From Carettochelys insculpta (Eukaryota; Chordata; Testudines; Carettochelyidae): a stretch of 64,000 nucleotides of DNA. Numbering within the stretch: the stretch's first letter is position 1; each line of letters starts with the position of its first letter. The translations under genes were made by a program, and so were the position numbers. A model generated the notes under the pieces. That model saw nothing but the letters and a program-made list of their open reading frames with translations, was not told where the DNA came from and ran no database searches. The DNA is taken from positions 105,410,501 through 105,474,500 of the forward strand of contig NC_134137.1 of the NCBI RefSeq assembly GCF_033958435.1, given 5' to 3'. This document shows positions 32,069 to 44,000 of this stretch, piece by piece.

Positions 32069-35000
32069 GTGAGGGGTCGCGGGGCCGAGCCCGCGCCGGT
32101 GGACGGCGCTGCACACTGCTAGGGGGCAGGACGGCTGCTGCCCAGCCTGCGGGGGGGTGTTATGGTGCTAGGCGCGGGGCTGAGTTTGAGAGAGGTGAGA
32201 ACTGTGGAGGTGCATAGGACAGAGCCGCTGCTGGTGGTGGGGAGCGAGGCAAGGTGAGGTGAGAGTTAGTGCCGGGGTTTGTAATCATATTCCCCCCAGC
32301 GAAGCCCCCACTTCCCTGAGCTCTCTCGCGTGTTGCCGCAACACAGGGTTACTTATCAACCCCGTAACCTACTGGCCCTTGAGGGGTCTCTCCGCTGCAG
32401 CTCTGTGCGGTGCTCCAGTGCCCTAATCCACGCGGGGAGGGAGAGCAGGTCTGTGCTGGGCTTGTGCGCAATATCAGCCTGTGAGAATCGAAGGGAGAGA
32501 AATTTGCGATGGGCAGGGAATGTGAGCAGGGGCTGAGGTTGTCAAAGGCGTGTGGTCATTAATTCTGGGTACAACCAGAGAATTCTCGGTGAAAAAATAG
32601 AAAAATTCCTTATTTTTCTAGTTGAGGGCTGTGGCCGTTCACTTTGAAAACAATAAATGTTTCCTAAAGTCCAAAATTCAAAATAGATTTTAATGAAAAT
32701 CTGATGAACAGCAAATGCAGTCATCAACCTTAATTGTTGCTTTTAAAAATCCTAGTACTGAAGTAATGATTTTCTAGTTTTGTGTTGTAGCTTTGTTTTG
32801 TTGAAGCCACAGGAAGTGCAATTTACTTAAGTTTGGTTTCTATTAGTCCTCCCTAAAGAAGCTAGGGAAATTGGTAGCATGCTAACTATTGTAAGACTTT
32901 AAGAGTGTGGATCTAGCTTAAAAAGTGGTCATGTAGAAATGGGATTATGGAGTTCCATGCTGATGGTGTCTTTCTGACTTTCATATAGATCTGCTCAGTG
33001 TTCAAGACTTTTTCCCCATAACTGCTAGTGCTGTAAAGTTGTTCTCAGCTCTGAGAATTGTGAGGTGTTTTTTTTGTTTTTGTTTTTTTAAATCATTCAT
33101 TCCTGCTAAGGGTAGTGGTTCTGCACAGGGAATTATTCCCTGTTACACTTACTACAATTGGAAACTGAAAGCGTTGATCAAGTAACGTCTATGTAATCAT
33201 ATGGAAAGCTAATGGGGGGGAACTGCTTGACTGTTAGAGTGAACCTGGAGCTGTCTGAGGGCTGTGATCATTTAGGGTTGCCAACTTTCTACTTGCACAA
33301 AACTGAAAACACTACCATGCCCCTTCTCCAAGACCTCTTTCCCCACCCCCAGCACTTGTTCATTTTCACCAGTCTGGCTCAGAGGGTTGGGTGCAGGATG
33401 GGGGTGTGGGCTCTGAGCTGGGACAGAATTGAGGGGTTTGGGATGAAAGAGGAGGTTCTGGTCTTGGGTGAGGGGTTTGGAGTGTGGGAGATGGCTCTGG
33501 GGGGTTGGGGTGTGGGGCTAGTGAGGGTTCTGGCTGGGTGTGTGTGTTCTGGGGTGGGGCTGAGGATGAGGGGCTTGGGGGTATAGAAGGATGCTTTGGG
33601 CTGAGACTGAGGGATTCAGATGGAAGGGGGTTTGGGACTAGATAGGGGCATGAGGCAGAGGAGAGTGAAGGCTGGGGTGGGGGGGTGACTGTACTCTGAA
33701 GCAGGGCTGGGGATGCAGGATTTATCATGTTGGGGGAGCTGGGGGGGCTCTGGGCTGGGATCAATGGGTTTGGAAGGTGGGATGAGGGGAATCAGGGCTG
33801 GGTCAGGGAGTTGAGGCCCATGAGGGGTGCAGGCTCTGGGTGGTGCTTACCTCAAGCAGTTCCCATAAGCAGTCAGTATGTTCAGCCTTTGGTCCCTTCA
33901 CAAAAGCGTGGCCATGTGGCTCTGTGCACTGTCTGCCCCATCTGTAGCCACAGCCCCCACAGCTCCTATTGGCTATTGTTCCTGGCCAGTGGGAGTGGTG
34001 GGATAGCACTTGGGGCCTGGTCAGTATGCAGAGCCCCATGGCTGCCCTTATGCATAGGAGCCAGATGGGGGAATATGTCAGCTGCCTCTCAGGAGCTGTG
34101 TGGTGTTAAAGGTAACATGGAGTCTGCCAGCCCCACTCTACGGCACTGCAAAGCAGACAGTCTGGTCAGCACCGGACCTGAACCGCCAGAATCCTTTTTT
34201 GACCACATGCTCCAGTTTGAAAACCAGACATGTTACTTTAAGGTCTTTCTGGAGGTTAGAAATGCACTTCAAAGTTGTCTTAAATGAGAAATCTTAAAAA
34301 CAAGTATCTTGGCTTAGTGATAATTTAATATTGAACATAATGTGGCAAGAATGAGACTATAATGTATAAGTATATGCTGCAGTCTTGTACTGGTTTTTCA
34401 CCAAGTACTTCTGCAGTAATGTTAAGAGGACTAACACCAGAGGAATCAGTCTAAGCTTTTGTACAGGTTGAACCTCTCTCTCCTGCATTCTTTCATCCAG
34501 CAACATCCATAATCCAGCATGATTTGAGTTAGCTGGATGACCACTTATCATGAGTGTGGCCAAGTTTCCTGTGGTGCGTTAACATTTGTTTACAACCATC
34601 AGTCCTGGCTCTCAGTGTTCTGTGGTGTTAGTTAGCTTTAATTACCCCTGAATGTCTTCTAAGAGCCCAGTAAGCAGTGGAAGCATTGGTAATGCTGTCA
34701 GACAATATTGTGCTCATGTGGTCAGCAAATTCACAGCACTGGTCAACCCCCGAGGTGCTGGATTTAGAGAGGTTCAACCTGTACTTTGCTTTTTAAGCAT
34801 ATGTAGATAATTCATCTTCTGAATGTGTTCCTTATAGATGCAAGGAGTATGGCTGACCTTGCTGCTTTGCTGAATGTGGCAATGTTTGTCACAAATTTAC
34901 TTTCTAATTTTGTATATATTTTCCTAATAGCAAACTTTAGTAGGTTATGAAATACTTTTCCAGGAAGGGTGCCACTTTAAACTTATCCTTGACAAAGTGC

Positions 35001-38000
35001 TCCAGATGGGGAACAATTCTGCAGACATTAGGATAGCCAAAATATGACCTATTAAGTCTTAATATCCCTTATGAAGTAACTTTTTATTTTAGTGTATGTG
35101 TGGCTAACGTAATGTGCAACTTACATTCTGTAGCTGTAGATCATTTTATTCATTTTATACAGGCACACTGTACATTTTTTAGTTTCTTCTTACCCTTGCC
35201 GTAGTGCTGAAAAAGTTAAACAGTGAAATGGAGATTTTGTAAATGGGGATGGTGGTGTATTACTGTGAAGTTTCTGCTCTGCTGGAGACTGTATTAATCT
35301 CTTCTCTCCTAGAACAGAGGCATCATTTTCAGTCTCAATCTCTCTGGTTTTCAGGAGAGTTTGGAGACCACAAGACATTTTGTTTAACATTGCCCATGTG
35401 CAGGGTTGCTAGATCCTGCTGGTTTTCATTCAGGTATCTTTTTTCCTACCAGTATTACTAAAGTGACATGCAGGTAAAACAAAGGAACATGAATAAAGTG
35501 TGGACTGTTTGCACACAATATTAACTGTGACAGCTGTGTGTTCCCTCAGCATCCATCCAAAGTGCTACTATGGCTTAATGAGTACTCCTCAGAAATTCTA
35601 GGTACACAAGCTCAGTTAGCAAAACTACCCTGTATCAGGACACTGCATTAGTTACGACAATTTTGTGGCCCACTCACTAGCCCAGGTGGCCCTTTGCTGG
35701 TTTATGGGGTTCTTTTGGAGGAGGATGGGAGAAGAGATGATGTAGGTAAAGTAGTTAGTCTTCCAAGAAAGCCAGTGCATATTCCTGCAGTTCACAAGTT
35801 TCTAATTTAATACCTAATACTTTTTGGTACTTCCAGTCATTGAATTGTGACTTTTAGGAAGTTCCCTGTGCAATGTGTTAATTTGCTATGGAAGTTTTTA
35901 TTAGCCATGTAAAAATCCATGGGATAAAGGAATGTATTTTAATTTAAAGTTTTAGATGGCTGCTGGTATTGTATCAGATATCTGCCTCAGGATTATGAAA
36001 AAGTTCCAGAACTTTTGGAGGTGAACTGCAGCTTACATGGCCGTTTCCCTAGTAGTCTAGTATAGAATTGATAATGAGCCTCAGTCTTTCTTTGGAATTG
36101 TTCTTACTTCAGAAAATAAGGATGGCCATCCTGGGTCAAACCAAAGGTCCATCTATCCCAGTATCCTGTCTTCAAGCAATGGCCGGTGCAAGGTACCTCA
36201 GAGTAAATGAACAGAGCAGGTAATCATAAAGTGGTCTGTTTCCTGACTTTTCCAGCAGAGATGCCATGTGCCAAAGTTCTGCCTCCTGAATCAAACATAT
36301 TCATCCACCCCAAGCTACACTGGGGAAGAAAGATGACTGGGGAGGTGGAAATGCCCTGTTTCTCTTTTGTCCACTCCCCCCCCCCCCAAATCCAAGTAGC
36401 AAAGCAAATGAGTCCTGAGGAACAGGAGAAAAGATGGGCCAGCTGGCTTCATTCTCATACAGTCAGCTGTGCTTCTGGGAACTGTTTCTACTTAATATCT
36501 TTTTTCCTTCCCCCTCCGATTAGATTCCTGTCACTGTTCCCAGGCCACTGTAGATTAGTGAGCGGGTTGGGGAAGGAGAGTTAGTGATAGCTTTCTTTTG
36601 CTGCACCGCCCACCACCCCCACTTGACACTCCATTCACACTGTCACTTCCATCTGTGGGAGTGGAGAGGATTTCTGCTCAGTTGCTACTATCCAAAGTTA
36701 CTCCCTACCCTCAGTGACGGAGGTGTAGTCGTATTAGTCTGGATCTGTAACAGCAATGAAGGGTCCTGTGGCACCTTATAGTCTAACAGAAAAGTTTTGA
36801 GCATGAGCTTTCGTGAGCACAGACTCACTTCATCAGATGCTGGTCTTGGAAATCTGTGTGGCACAAGTGTTCCTTTCTCAGTCTCCTCCCTTCTCAAGCT
36901 TCCTTTGCCTAACTGCTTTCAGAAGCAGTACAGCTGTTGCTTTAACAAGTGGTGGTGCTTCTGCTGCAAGGCAGGCCTACCTAAGTAGGGGCAGAACTCT
37001 GTGAGAGTGGAAGGGTTTCTGATCTGAACTCCAGTCCTAGCCAAGGCATCTGCATTGTGCTGTTGATGAGTACCTTTACGGTACTCGTGAAAGTTACTCC
37101 CTCCTCTTCCTGCTCTACATGCAATGTAACTGCCCCCCACACACTTACTTTCTACAATACGTAGAAAAAAGAAAAATAGCCCAGCAGTGTTAACAGGAAA
37201 GTGCCACTGTCATTTTAAAAATCACAGTTCTGTGTGAAATTCTTTTAACTTTCTATAGTTCCATGTTACAGCTTTCAGTTAGTGCTACTGAAGATGAATA
37301 TGTTTTCTTTTCAAAAGTCCCTTCCTTTGCGTATAGTCATGTAACTTCTCCCCTTGTTTGAATGGACCTGTCTTGCACCACTGGGAAGAAAGAGAGAGAT
37401 TTGGGGACAAAAGAAGAAAGGAGGAAAATGGTATAGAAAAAACATGGATTTGGCTTTGGGGTCAGATGTGAAACTTGAACTTTTAAGGGTTGTTTCTTTT
37501 CTTCTTTTAAGTGGACCAGATTTCAACTTGGCTGAGTCTCGATTAAGGTTATACATAGACATTTAGGGGATTTCGAAGTTCTTCAAGTGATAGCTCATGT
37601 CCGTTCCAAGTTGTGTGTGCGCTGGTGCATGCCCAGTCATTGGAAGCTTTTTGCCTTAGGCAGTAACCGCGGTGTTGATGTGGTGCCGATATGGTGACCA
37701 ATATAAGCACCACCTGACACCCCCCGGCAGTTCCTTCTGGCCACACTGCCAATCGTTGGAACTCTTGCCATTCTCTAGTCACCTTATTAGCTAGTAGGCT
37801 GTCATAGCATTGTAAGTATGGCAAATATACGTCCAAGAGCAACTCTCATTCAGCTTATCTGAGTTGTTTGGTGGAAGGACACTTAGGTGACCGCTGCTTG
37901 ATTTGCAAGGCATTTAAGCTGAGGACTTGGAAAGATAGCGCCCAGAGCCTCAAAGTCCTCCTGATGGAAGCAGCACTTCAGCCCCAGGAGTCCCCTGTGG

Positions 38001-41000
38001 GAGCTGGAAGTGAACCCTCTTCAGTGCAGAGTGCACTGGCACCATCTGCCCCGGTGCTGACTAAGGACTCCTGGTACTGGGAGCAGGTGCAGGTACTCTT
38101 GCCCTCACAGTGCCATAAGAGTCAATCTCCAGTGCCAAAGAAGAGGAATGGGTTGCTGACGTCAAAGCGCAGCAACCACAAGTCCATGGCTCCACCACGC
38201 CATGCCAAGGGACAGGAAGCGTGTGCGTTGAAGCTGGTGCAGAATGGCAGTCCTCATTCTCTGTACCTGCCCTCAATGCTGGAGGCGTTTCAAGCGTCTC
38301 AAGGGCTATTACAGGTGATGGTGCTGGGTCCTTCTCTGTCTATAGAGGACTGGTGCCATAGCACCAAGACAGAAGAATGTCTGGAGGTGATGCTGGCACC
38401 GATTCCAGCACTGACACCACATTTGATGCCGAGCACTCCAGAGCTGTCCGCTCAGAGAGCGATGATGGGCCAGTTTCAGGTGCCCTGTGTTCCAGCGCAG
38501 GCACCATTCTCAATGTGGATGTTGTTGGCACTGACACTGGTGGCTCCACCAGGGTCTTCAGCAGCGGACTCCTTCTACTCATGAAGTGCAGAGCCAGGGC
38601 ATGGGAGTCACAGCCAGGGTGCTGGGGGCCCTGCCGATTCCATGCTCAGCACTGTCAGTGTTGCTGTGTGTCCCCTCCCTCTTCCCCCGCCGGAACAGCA
38701 GCAGGACCTGTCAGATATTTCAGAGCCACCTGCCTCTGTGTTGTCAGCGTCGACCTTGGCGCCGTCATTGACCCCATCACAACAGGGTTGGACTCCTTCA
38801 GTACTGACAACCATGGTGCTGATACCGCTGGCGCCAGTGTTCCAGGGACCAGCACTTGCACCTGATTGGGCCCAAGGGCAAGGGCCCATGTTGATGCCAT
38901 ATCAGCTGCTAACCATGGGTTTCCCAGCTAATCAGCACCTTTGGTTCTGCCAAGCACAATGCCACCCAGCTCCCAATAGTGTCTTCTGGAAGCCAATTGC
39001 AGGGACATGGCACAGCTACCCTCCCCTTCCAGGCAGAGGTCCAGGAGCTCTCCTCCTCAGATGAGGAGATTGTGAGCTCTTCAGCCTTGTCTGTGTTGGA
39101 GGATGGCAGGGCCTTCCAGCAGCTCCTTACAAGAGTGGCCCGAAACTTAAGAGTCCAGGCAGAGGAGGTCCATGATGAAATGGATTCAGTCACAGATATT
39201 TTGTCCTCTGTAGGACCTACCAGGGTGGCTCTACTCATAATTAAGATAATTGCCACCACAGAAAAAACACTCTGGCAGACCCCTGCTTCTGCCTTTTCTA
39301 CGAGCTGTAGCAATGATACAGTATTTTCTCCCATCCCAAGAAAATGAACACTTGTTCACTCACCCTGCCATCCAACTCCCTGATAGTGGATGCTGCAAAT
39401 CATTGAGTGTCAAGGGTTCCAAGGTCCCTCCCCAAAAAAATATAGATGCTAATCACTTGGAACTGTATGGGAGAAAAATTTATTCTGCGAGTGGGTTACA
39501 GTTAAGAATCACTAGGCGCAGGCCCTGGTTAGTAGATACGCATGCAACACCCTTAATGCCCTCTACACATTCTTGGAATTGGTGCCACCTGAAGCCAAAC
39601 AGGACTTCACCTCGGTGGTCGACGAGAAAAGGTTGGTTTCTGGGGTGGCACTACAGGCTGCACTGGGTGCTGTGGATGCTGCCACTCGAGTTATGGCATC
39701 CAGAGTTACCATGCATGGTGGGGCATGGCTACAGGTCTTGGGCCTACCATATAAGGTCCAACAGACAATCCAGGACCTCCCTTTTGACAGCCCAGTGCTG
39801 TTCTTGGATAAAAGGTTCAATAGTCTAAAAGTCTCCAGGGCCACCCTGCATTCGCTGGGTCTAATCAGCGTAGGCACTTTAACCCTCATCCACGGCTGAG
39901 ACAGCTCCTGCAGTCACAAAGGGACAGTAACAGAAGGTGCAGCAGGACGGGCGGGTGCCATTCTGGCCAACGTTCTCAGGCACAGGGCCTTCAAAAGGCG
40001 CACAGGGGTCCAAACCACCATTTTGATGACAGTCAGGAGTGTTGAGCCAATGACACCTGTTCCAGCACCCCCACTTTTTTTGTTCCATCTGTCCCCTTTC
40101 AACCATATGTGATGCAGCATCACAGCAGAGACGTGGGTCCATTGCATGGTAGAGAGGGGAATATGCCACTTAGTTCTCTTCCTACCCCCTTCCCTGTCCC
40201 TCTTTAGGGACCCCTCTCACAAGATCCTGCTGCGGCATGAATTACAGGTCCTGCAAGGTTCAGGGGTCAGGCGTTTTACTCCCATTACTTCCTAATTCCA
40301 AAGTCCAAGTGGGGGTTTGAGACCTATCCTAGATCTAGTAGGGCTGAAAAAATTCATAAAAAAGATGTGATATCCTTAGGTCTCGTATTCTTGATGTTGG
40401 AACGGGGGATTGGTTTGTCACTCTTGACTTACAAGACACGTATTTCAATTTACCCTTCTCACAGGAGGTTCCTGTGATTTATGGAAGACAGAAACCATTA
40501 TCAGTTCACAGTACTGCCATTTGGTCTGTCTGCAGCCCCCAGGGTCTTCACCAAACACATGGTGGTTGTGGCCGCACACCAACCCAGACAAGGAGGGCAG
40601 CTGTTCCCATACCTGAATGACTGGTTGGTCAAGGGTCGTTCTCGAGACCAGGTACTTCAGCATGTACAGCTGATTCAACAAACGCTTATAAACCTTGATC
40701 TCCTGATCAATGAGGCAAAGTCCATATTGCTCCCATCTCAGTCAATAGAGTTTGTAGGAGCCTGGCCAGACGCTAAGCCGCCATAGCGTTCTTGCCTGCC
40801 AACAGGTTTCAAACCATGAGGGTTGTTATCTGCGACGACATGGCAGTTCCCACCACGACGGTCAGATGTTGCCTGTGCCTGATGGATCACATGGTTGCGT
40901 GTACCTTTGTGGTTCAGCATGCCAGGTCGACCATGCGTCCCCTGCACCTGTGGCTGGTGTAGTAAGTACAGGCCTAGTATGAGGCCTTAGGCCTGAACCA

Positions 41001-44000
41001 AAGTAATGGTCAAAACTTTGCTAGCAGAAAGCAAAGTGCAGCTGTGAGCTAAAGGAATGCATTGCTCACAGAAGTTGGCAAGAAGAGGGTTGATGTTGCA
41101 TAAACATATCTACCTAGCATATTGAAATAGGAACACGGTACCAGAACACCCGACCCTGGAACATTCCACAGATAAGGAAGAACAGGCCGACCCATCCCAA
41201 TGACAGGGGCAGAAGGGTAATACGATGGATAGAGTTGTTTTGTTCAAACCACCATGTACAAGGTGAGAGGCAGTACCTGATTACGAAGAAGGGTGTACCT
41301 CAATACGTCAGGAGTGATGTGTAAGTTGTTTGTACCTGTGTATAAGAATGTAATCTTGGGATGTGGTCTGGGTCCGGCCGAGGGGGCAGTGGAAAGTCCT
41401 GCCACTGACTGAGCCGAGTCCATTGACCGTGGGTGCATATTTGTAGTATGCCCTGACTTAGACTAAGAAATCTACAGGGAACTACTACTGTATCCAATAC
41501 AGCAATAAACCTGGCCGACGTGCCTTTGCACCCTACTAGACTCTGTGGTCATTGGGGGTTCTCTTCGAGTCTGCTGTGTCTGCTATCTGCAGAGCTGGCG
41601 CAGCACACAGAGGGAACACACGCACGCAGCCGAGTGATACATTGGAGAGAGCAGAGCACCACGCTGGTGGCAACTCTGCCGACAGCTGGCATCAGTGTAT
41701 TGCCCTGTAAGAGACAGTTTTTAGGCTTGGTGGTTACAGTGCCACCACAGACTGTGAGCCCTGCACTGGTGGTTGGATGACTGTCATCCTCACAGGAGTC
41801 CCTTTCCCCCCTCCCCCCAGCCCTCCCTTTCCCTAGTAACAGACGCTTTGGACCTGGGGTGGGGAGTGCACCTGGGTCAGCACCAAACACAATCTCTGTG
41901 GAGCGATTTGGGCCTTGAACTCCACGTAAATGTGAGGGAACTCAGGGCCATCAGACTAGTGTATGTGATCTTCAGGGCCAATCTGGCGAGGCATTGCATA
42001 TCAGTCAGTACACATGACATGATGGTAATGTATTATATAAACAAACAGGGGGTGCAAACTCCTCACCCGTGTGTCACAAGGGCATGATGCTCTGGGATTT
42101 CTGCATACAGCACAACAACCTGTTGCAGGCCGGTTACCTGCTGGGGGTGCACAATTCGCTAGCAGACCAGCTCAGCAGGTCCTTTATGGATCACTGCATC
42201 CAGAGGTCGTTCATTCCATTTTCCGGAAGTGGGGTCATCCCCAAGTGGACATGTTTGCCTCCCACTGCAAAGCGAAATGCAGGATGTGGTGTTCTTACCA
42301 CAATCAGAGTCTAGGGTCCTGGGCGGAAGCCTTCCGTGTTCCCTGGTCAGGCCTGCTGATGTATGCGTTCCCTTAATTTCCACAAGTTCACAGGGTCCTT
42401 CTCAAGATTTGATCAGATGGTGTGTTGATAATCTTGGTGGCTCCTGCATTGGCGTGCCAGCACTGGTACTCAACCCTCCTGCACCTGTTGATTCGCAAGC
42501 CGATACGATTGCTAATCTGCCCAGATCTGTTAAGACAACAAGGAGGGAGTCTTCAGCGCTCCAGTCGCTGCTCCTCACAGCATGGATGCTCTGTGGCTGA
42601 GAGATATAGCCTGTACGCATCCCATAAAGGAAGTATTGTTAAACAGTAGAAAGCCCCTCTGTGAGTCACCCACACCGAGAAACTTTTCCATGTAACCTTC
42701 TATGAAGGTAACCTATTTCGCTATCTCCCTCGCAGGCCCCCATCCTGATAATTTTAGACCACCTGTGGGGCTTAGTACAGGAGGGTCTCTCTCTCTCCTT
42801 GGTCAGGGTGCACCAGGCAGCCATTTCAGCCTTCCGCCTGAGACATGGACTATCTTCTGTGTTCTCAGAACCGGTGGTCAAAAGGTTTCTGAAGGGCTTA
42901 GAAAGAGTCAGACCCCAGGTTCAGGCACCTGTGCCCCCGGGGGAACTCAATTTGGTGTTAGCCAAGCTCATGGGGGCCACATTGAACGCCTGGCTACCTG
43001 TTTTTTGCTGGTTCTGAGTTACAAAACAGCATTTTTGGTGGCAATAACCTCAGCCAGAAGAGTATCTGAGCTATGAGCACTTTCAGTGGATCCCATGTAC
43101 ACAGTGTTCTATAAGGATAAGGTTAGACTGAGACCTCACCCCTAGTATTTATCAAAGGTGGTCTCTATGTTTCATGTTAATCAGGACATTTCTTGACTGG
43201 TGTTTTACCCAAAACCTCATACCTTTCCAAGGCGGCAATGTTTACATACCTTGGATGTAAGAAGGGCACTACCTTTCTATATGGATAGGACTAGACCCTT
43301 TTGCACAGTGCTTCCCAAACTTTTCAGCATCATGCCCTCCTTTTAATACTTCTTTACCATCATCCATCCCCCTTTTAACAAAGAAAATGAATCCATAATT
43401 TAAAATAAACACAAATGATATAAAATATTATTTAAAAATAAAAATAAGCACAAATGGTTTTTCTTGGCCCAAAAATTTAATAAAAATGTAATTTAGTATC
43501 AAACAGCAGAAACAAAATGAATTTAATGTGAAGGATGATACTGCATTTTCTTCACAAGTTGGGAAATTCTTGGTTTGAAAGATGAAAGTGCGCAATGCAA
43601 ATAATTTTCGCCATCCAGTTGATTTCTTTGTTTCATTTTTAATGTGACTAAACTTGAAAAGCTTTTTTCACAGAAGTATGTTGACAAAAATGAAAGAATA
43701 ATATGTAGTCCTTCTTGTCCACCTTTTGGGTACATTGAGAAATATTTTATCCAAAATTCTTCCAAGCTTGAGTTTTCAAAACTATCTTTTGCCCTTGAAT
43801 CATATTTTATTTTGAGTGCTTGTTCTTGCAATACTTCTGGCACTGTATCAACTTCATTGTTGAATGGATTGTGTACTAATTTATGAATAGGGTTACCAGA
43901 AAAGTTGTCTGGAAAATAGAGGGTGAAGTCATCAGCAAGGCAGTCCAGATGAAACACAATTTTGTTCTTCATGAAGTTCTTGGAAGCTTTCATTTTCAGA

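Larger units (their letters stand above)
31620..32210 (+). promoter_or_regulatory. DNAJC3 CpG-island promoter
   Basis: CpG-rich and TATA-less. It carries a GC-box (GGGGGCGGAG at about 31829) and the ER-stress element at 31854-31872, and covers exon 1 at 31987-32068. Confidence 0.8.
37570..43305 (+). mobile_element. DIRS-like tyrosine-recombinase retrotransposon, degenerate, 3' end lost
   Basis: DIRS elements integrate with a tyrosine recombinase instead of an integrase. The left terminal region begins near GTTCTTCAAGTGATAGCTCA (about 37577). In order come a gag-like ORF (37868-39340), gag/capsid-like sequence (39560-39890), RT (40270-40790), RNase H (41820-42090), a connecting region and the recombinase (42690-43305). 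A solo LTR interrupts it at 40958-41661, and a hAT element begins at 43306 where the right terminal repeat should follow. Several frameshifts and stops are present. Confidence 0.85.

Noticed and set aside
31676..32217. Several overlapping 131-164 codon frames around the DNAJC3 promoter
   Set aside because: CpG-island artefacts; the real coding start is ATG 31987 with a signal peptide and a matching donor.
33366..33764. 132-codon minus-strand Pro/Ser-rich frame
   Set aside because: Complement of the G-rich repeat, with no domain.
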